Made by a program: the position numbers and the translations under genes. The notes below the pieces were generated by a model. The model was given only the letters and a program-made list of their open reading frames with translations. It was not told the DNA's origin and did not search any database. DNA of 64,000 nucleotides. Origin: Liquidambar formosana (taxonomy: Eukaryota; Streptophyta; Magnoliopsida; Saxifragales; Altingiaceae). Positions 58,828-64,000 of the stretch are shown piece by piece. Each line of letters starts with the position of its first letter. Within the stretch, counting starts at the first letter, position 1. The DNA lies in contig CM077826.1 in NCBI GenBank assembly GCA_039720395.1, positions 29,012,810-29,076,809 of the forward strand, in the 5' to 3' direction.

Positions 58828-59323
58828 ATGTCACGACCTAATTTTATTGGCTCCTCATTAAATTTATGTCTATTTAATGAGCTTAAATAATGAGAATGTA
58901 CCTTCTAATTCTTACAGTAAGAATGAATAAAATTTATATGAAATGAGGGAAATAGTTTACAATATAAATATTTTTCCAATGGGAAAAAATAAGCGACAAA
59001 TGTTGTCAAGAGCCTAAAACTTAAGGTTCATTAATGCCACATCGGTCTTGAACAAGCAAGGTCTCCTTTCCTTTCATTCGTGAAATGGCAACCCTATCCC
59101 ACAAGGCCACAATTGGATGAATGTTTAGTTTCATGCTTTGTGTTGATACCCCAAAAATGTGAATGCACAAGGGTTGAGTTAGATGTTGGAGAAGCTAGCA
59201 AAATGTGAGGTGTAACACTTGCTCTTTTGCTCATCATGACCAGAGGGTTATGGAGAGATGTGGTTGGCAGTGGAAGAGAGGAAATGAGAGGGAGAGAGGG
59301 ACTCTTTTTTTGGTGTCTCCCCA
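58828..59323 (+). repeat. LTR-like sequence, left part
   Basis: Starts TGTCACGACCTAATTTT, a common LTR start in plants. Broken at 59323 by the chromovirus-type element. The right part seems to continue from 62441, with GGTATATTTATAGAC as a possible promoter box (62475). Confidence 0.45.
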
Positions 59324-59787
59324 TGACGTAGCGGAAGCTTATGAAAGAAAAAGGGCACCGCCTTCTTCTTAGAAAATCACTCGAATCCACAAGCAAAGAT
59401 AAAACAACTCGAATCCACGAGTAAAGAGAAATAAATCTCAGTAAAGAAATTCTTTATTAATCAAAACATTACCTTACAATGAAAGAAGGTAGCCTTTATA
59501 TAGGCTGCAAAATCTAATTTGACTAGAACTATAACTCAAAAGTCCTAAACTTAATAAATAACCTAATTCAACTAGAACTATAAATCAAAAGTCCTAAACT
59601 TAATAAATAACCTAGTTCAACTAGAACTATAAATTTAAGAAAGAAATAACTAAAATAAGGAAAAATACTAAATATTCCAAAAATAAAACTGCTCCCAACC
59701 ATAGGTACGGTTTGTTTGACCGTTGGTATGGTTATACGCAGAAAGCCATTTTGGCTTTTGATTGGTCTTAACTTCTGTCCTACATCA
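59324..59787 (-). repeat. 3' LTR of chromovirus-type element
   Basis: TGACGTAGCGG...CCTACATCA in plus orientation, with CCTTTATATAGGC near 59491. Confidence 0.88.
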
Positions 59788-60110
59788 GTCTCCCTTGCTT
59801 GAAAAGAACTCGCCCGTGAGTTCGTTGTATGAACTTGAAGTCTTCCTTTCCAAACAAAAAGATACTTCGAGTATTTCAATTTTGTTAAGCTCTTCCCAAA
59901 ATTATTCTTCATGAATGTTCCCACTCGAAGACGCTTTTCTGCATACTTCAATTTACTAACAAGGTCAACCAAATTATGATTAAGAACAAAATTAAACTCT
60001 TCGCTTCCAATAAAATCAATGTGTTGTATCCTGTTGCTCAATGAAAAATTAGTATCTGCATTCGAAAATTTAATAAGCTCATTAAATTTATCCAATGGCG
60101 GTTGCATAGA
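59788..60110 (-). pseudogene. End of pol after deletion
   Basis: Minus-strand ORF with FVWKGRLQVHTTNSRAS and a lead-in that joins protease-side sequence. It matches the minus-strand fragment at 38806-39042. Confidence 0.6.
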
Positions 60111-60282
60111 ATAACAACTTCTTGTAGCACTGACTCTTCCACCACAATATGGTCAACCACCTCTTTGATATTCGTCACAAATTCTCCTCCATCAACTAGA
60201 AACACTGACTTCCCTTTGGTTTTCGGCTCTACTGCAGAGAATTCCTCTTTTATGGGCCCCAAAACGATCTTTTGTCCCCCTT

Positions 60283-60900
60283 TCATGAAAACGTAGACAT
60301 TATCGCGCCCCCTATATGGAGCATCCCCATCAAATTGTCACGGTCTACCCAAAACCATATGGCAGGCATCCATCTCGACGACATCACAGAAACCTCGTCT
60401 ATATAATGTTTTCCAATAGAAAAATTAATGCGACAAATTTCAGTTACCTTTGCTTCTGCACCCTGTTGAATCCAGCCAATTTTATACGGTGATGGGTGTT
60501 TTTCAGCCTTCAGTCCCAGCTTTGTCACCATGGCCTTTGAAACAATGTTCGCACTACTGCCACTATCAATAATAACATGGCATACCTTTCTGTTCACAGT
60601 ACACCTGGTTCGAAATATGTTATGTTGTTGCGACTGTTCCTCCCGCTTGGCGCTAGTAAAAGTCTTTGAACCACTAGAGAGCATGGAAGTAACTCTCCAT
60701 CATCGCCCCTGTAATGTCTTCTTCTTCATAGGTGTATGCTGCTTCATCATCTACTTCCTTTGTCTTCAGGTCTTCCCTATCCTCTGGCGCGACTAGGTTA
60801 ATGGTACCCCGTTTTGGGCACTGGTTGGAACGATGCCTTGGCTGTCCTCATCTATAGCACTTATCAAACCCTAGACGAGCATAAGGATTAGGAGGTGCTA
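60283..60900 (-). pseudogene. Gag zinc knuckle and protease
   Basis: Near 60830-60880 a knuckle of the form CYR-stop-GQPRHRSNQC, and then protease with HVIIDSGSSANIVSKAMV (Asp near 60578). An in-frame TGA in the knuckle disables it. Aspartic proteases of this type cut gag-pol. Confidence 0.8.
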
Positions 60901-60979
60901 CTTCAGGTGGAACAATGTTGGCTGGCTTTGTTGGACCTCCACTGCTACCTCTCTCGTGAGTGGTGTTAGACAAAGGTGG

Positions 60980-61939
60980 CTAAGTTATTGGTGTTTTTCC
61001 TTTATTTATTGCAGTATGATTAGAATTAAAGGAATTTCTTGCTTCGACCGCCGCCTTCGATTTGTCCAATTGAGTTTCCGCCTTAAGAGCCAACGCAACA
61101 GCTTCGGTTAAGGTGTAGACTGTTTGCATCGCAACTCGATCCTGTATAGCCCAACGCAGCCCCCCAACAAATCTGGCAACTTGTTGCGCATCTGTTTCCA
61201 GCAGGTTATTACGCGACGATAGCCTATGGAACTCCTCTAGGTACACCTCGACTGTTCTACTTCCCTGCCTACAATCCTGATATTGTTGAAACAGAATCTG
61301 CTCATAATTTGGAGGTAAATACCTAGATCGTAACAATCGCTTCATCTTAGCCCATGTCCGAACCATCCCCTTTCCTTGTTACATCTGTGTCGTTTGCAAT
61401 TGCTCCCACCAAGCAGAAGCTCCCCCCAATAGTCTGTACGCGACTAATTTGACCTTTTTATCTTCAGGAATATCCATATAATCGAAAAACCTCTCAACTA
61501 ATACCAACCAGTCAAGAAACCCCTCGATCTAAAGTTGGCCATTAAAACTGGGCAAGTCCATCTTCATACGAAAGGTCTGTCGGTCCTGCTCTCCTTGGTA
61601 ACCCCTCCGATTATTCCGAAGTATGGCTTCAGCATCTTCTTCATCCTCACTCAGGTTATCCTCATAGGCTAGCTGCCTATGTGGAATCTTTGGATGGCGT
61701 TCACGAAAAATTTCATCCCTCTCTCGGTAAGGTTGACGACCTGTAGGACCATCGCCTCGTTGATTATTCCCTACCGTCAACCTAGCAAGAGTTGCTTGAA
61801 TCTCCCGTAACGCTTGTTGGGTCTCACCTTGCGCCTGCTGGGTCTCATGCTGGAAAATTTTGAATTCAGCTCCTGTAACTATATCTTCCTCACGGTCATC
61901 GCCGTCAAGGACTTCGCTTTCGTTCCATGCGTTCGCCAT
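60980..61939 (-). pseudogene. gag: Gag of chromovirus-type element, with in-frame stops
   Basis: Starts MANAWNESEV at 61939. A Gln-rich helix (QQAQGETQQALREIQ) and an acidic segment (EDNLSEDEEDAEA) lead to MDLPSFNG. A TAG near 61529 is followed, in the same frame, by [26 protein letters not shown], a TAA, then VRTWAKMKRLLRSRYLPP and RQGSRTVEVYLEEF. Stops replace codons that are often Gln in relatives. The family is a plant chromovirus-type gag. Confidence 0.82.
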
Positions 61940-61954
61940 CTGAACAGGATTAAG

Positions 61955-61969
61955 CCTGCTCTGATACCA
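61955..61969 (-). other. Primer-binding site of chromovirus-type element
   Basis: Minus-strand TGGTATCAGAGCAGG, two bases from the LTR end. Confidence 0.85.
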
Positions 61970-61971
61970 AC

Positions 61972-62435
61972 TAACGTAGCGGAAGCTTATGAAAGAAAAA
62001 GGGCACCGCCTTCTTCTTAGAAAATCACTCGAATCCACAAGCAAAGATAAAACAACTTGAATCCACGAGTAAAGAGAAATAAATCTCAGCAAAGAAATTC
62101 TTTATTAATCAAAACATTACCTTACAATGAAAGAAGGTAGCCTTTATATAGGCTGCAAAATCTAATTTGACTAGAACTATAACTCAAAAGTCCTAAATTT
62201 AATAAATAACCTAATTCAACTAGAACTATAAATCAAAAGTCCTAAACTTAATAAATAACCTAATTCAACTAGAATTATAAATTTAAGAAAGAAATAACTA
62301 AAATAAGGAAAAATACTAAATATTCCAAAAATAAAACTGCTCCCAACCATAGGTACGGTTTGCTTAACCGTTGGTACGGTTATACGTAGAAAGCCATTTT
62401 GGCTTCTGATTGGTCTTAACTTCTGTCCTATATCA
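61972..62435 (-). repeat. 5' LTR of chromovirus-type element
   Basis: 464 bp. On the plus strand it starts TAACGTAGCGG where the other LTR has TGACGTAGCGG, so the terminal CA has decayed to TA on the minus strand. Confidence 0.88.
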
Positions 62436-62440
62436 CCCCA

Positions 62441-63100
62441 TCTTTGAGAGGGGAACCCTTTTCTCATGAAAGTAGGGGTATATTTATAGACAAACACCAC
62501 ATGTGTGGTGTAAGTCAACCATAGAGATAATAACATGTGTCTGATGTATGATGCTCTCTACTAATGACACATATCCAATAATCTTATCTTCACTCTCTCC
62601 CTTCATAATTTAATCTTGTATGGCTAGAGACTTAGTTTGAAGTGTATAATATTCGTGCAATACGTATGTTTGAGCGTCGGTGTAAATAATATGTTCTCGA
62701 CCTTGGTCCTTTGCCAGCATTTCCTTATTGAGCCACCAAACCACAACCTCTTTAGAACCCCTGGTATGATAGAAACATAATATTTTGTGAGACTTATATG
62801 CTCATGCGATGTGCTCCTAACCTGCACATAACCCGTATGCAATGGTTGGGGCCACGCGTTAGGCTCGGATGCAGTGACAACCCTTGACCATTGACTAAGT
62901 CAACAATTGAATTTTGGCCACTTGTCAAGGTAGGATTAGTGTACATATTATTTTTCAGGGGGACACATAGATAAATCCATGTATCTACACTTCGCTTTCT
63001 TCTTCTTCTTCTTCCTCTTCCCTTTTTGGGTGTGGGTGTGGGTGTGGGTGTGAGTGTGTAAAGATGTGTAGGTGTGTATGTTGGGGGCAGGGGGTGTGCG
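62441..63100 (+). repeat. LTR-like sequence, right part, and microsatellite
   Basis: Continues the sequence interrupted at 59323. No gene. A CTT tract and a GGGTGT array (62998-63060) lie near its right end. Confidence 0.45.
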
Positions 63101-63114
63101 TTTGTGGTAAGGAG

Positions 63115-63885
63115 CATCTTAATAATTTTCAACCTACAAATTTGGGCTACGTCAAGAAGCTATGCCAAATTATTTTGGTTTGCATTACAAAAGTTTCTCA
63201 AATATTCATCAAGCAAACCATTAAATCTCTCTATTTGGCCATTATTTTGAGGCTGATAGCTGGAAGAGAAGTCAAGTTGTGAACTAGGAATTTTAAAAAG
63301 TTCAAACCTAAAGATCCTAGTAAGTTTTGTATTTTTGGTCACTTAATAAGGCTTTGGGGAGTTAAATTGCCGGGGTAGCTCAAATGCTCAAGGATCACGG
63401 CTCATGAACTAGAGGTTGTAGGATTGAATCTTGGCACCCTAACTATCGCATGAATCGGGGTTTGCGGCTGATCTCGTCCATCCTTAGGGATTAGTTTGGG
63501 TCCAAACCTTAGTGGAATAGCGGGCATAGGCATAGGCATAGGAATAGGATACCTTGAGTTGTCCCCAAAAAAAAAAAAAAAAAAAAATGAAAAAAGGAGG
63601 AAAAAGAAAAAGAGAAAAAAAGAAAAAAAAATTAAGGCTTTAGAGAGTTAGAAAAATAATTGTGTTTTCTATTGAGTCGGGTGGTGCTCCTAAATTGTTA
63701 TGAATGTAGCAATAAGAAATCGGTTGACCATGATCACAATACAACCAAATCCTAACTTTTGGAAGCCTTGTTATGAAATCATGGTCTCATTGGCATGGGT
63801 AGGGAGTCAAGTGACACAGCAGCTTTCTTTACCCATACATTAAAGTTACAAACGACATTGGCATATCTTTGGTTTCTAGTTATGA
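63115..63885 (-). pseudogene. Chromovirus-type integrase relic, split by a SINE
   Basis: On the minus strand: LDSLPMPMRP (63779 on), then CIVIMVNRFLIATF (like the VVVDRFSKYATF region), the SINE, then FKIPSSQLDFSSSYQPQ, NNGQIERFNGLLDEYLR and LLDVAQ. The Glu of the D-D-E triad is in QIERFN. Many stops and frameshifts; the first Asp is lost. Confidence 0.8.
63365..63632 (+). mobile_element. tRNA-derived SINE
   Basis: Box A GGTAGCTCAAATGC and box B GGTTGTAGGATTGAATC, an inner GGCATAGGCATAGG repeat and an A-rich tail. The 18-bp target duplication TAAGGCTTTGGGGAGTTA (63347-63364) / TAAGGCTTTAGAGAGTTA (63633-63650) has two mismatches. Removing it rejoins the integrase relic. Confidence 0.88.
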
Positions 63886-64000
63886 GTTGGACTTTTTTTT
63901 TTGTTTTTTTTGGGTAAGTGAGTAGTATTATAAAACAAAGAAGAAAAGCAGGTATAACCCAAAAAGCGCAAAATGCCAAAAAGAAAAAGAAGATACTCAA
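63886..64000 (-). mobile_element. Possible 3' end of a minus-strand LINE-like element
   Basis: Starts with a T tract (63893-63910), followed by GGGTAAGTGAGTAGTATTAT. On the minus strand this would be a sequence ending in a poly-A tail. It runs off the window; too little is seen to be sure. Confidence 0.3.

Larger units (their letters stand above)
59324..62435 (-). mobile_element. Internally deleted chromovirus-type Gypsy element, 3,112 bp
   Basis: LTRs of 464 bp at each end and a target duplication CCCCA (59319-59323, 62436-62440). A Met-type primer-binding site lies next to the right LTR. Gag and protease are present, but reverse transcriptase, RNase H and nearly all integrase are missing. 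The deletion junction lies at about 60040-60110, after which the end of pol (TNSRASSFQARETD) follows. The LTRs differ at about 13 sites by eye, nearly all transitions. Confidence 0.88.

Noticed and set aside
1..64000. CRISPR array, bacterial operon or viral genome
   Set aside because: No regularly spaced identical repeats, no prokaryotic gene layout; all repeats are plant transposon-related or microsatellite.

Overview
The window looks like a transposon-rich stretch of a flowering-plant nuclear genome. It is AT-rich and carries tRNA-Met-primed Copia elements, Tat-type and Athila-type Ty3/Gypsy elements, chromovirus-type Gypsy fragments, Helitrons, a Mutator-like element and tRNA-derived SINEs. 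One spliced host gene with very long introns is present. No bacterial, organellar or viral gene was seen. The species cannot be named from the sequence.

Positions 1-39140 are a nest of LTR retrotransposons. The oldest visible layer is a plus-strand Tat-type Gypsy element: LTR remnants at 23271-24098 and 36073-36113, a primer-binding site at 36115 and a broken gag up to about 38545. A homologous element lies in the opposite orientation. Its 5' LTR runs from 23270 back to 1087 and its leader fills 1-1086. That LTR is split by a Copia array at 1653-19360 and by a non-autonomous Helitron at 21331-23053. The Copia array has the form LTR-internal-LTR-internal-LTR, has a GACTT duplication on both sides, and has near-identical copies although its gag-pol is decayed. 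A young Athila-type element at 24099-36067 (1,373-bp LTRs, CCCTC duplication) sits in the plus-strand Tat LTR. It has gag, a pol broken by two frameshifts, a leader of repeated GGT..ACC hairpin motifs, and a 202-codon antisense ORF in its 3' spacer.

From 40557 to 58723 there is one plus-strand protein gene in five coding exons (about 147 codons). Splice sites and reading phase agree throughout. Introns 2 and 3 are about 9.3 and 8.2 kb and hold Gypsy and LTR fragments, a 1.4-kb Mutator-like element, a nested inverted-repeat element, a family of TATATCG-rich repeats, a GC-rich hairpin cluster, a SINE-like unit and satellite-like repeats.

From 58724 to 64000 retroelement DNA returns: an LTR-like sequence split by an internally deleted chromovirus-type element (59324-62435, 464-bp LTRs, CCCCA duplication), then a minus-strand integrase relic split by a SINE with an 18-bp target duplication, and a poly-T-headed fragment at the right edge.

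The host gene and the mobile elements do not form a pathway. The main points of interest are insertion order, apparent mobilisation of defective elements in trans, and the extra ORFs carried by retrotransposons.
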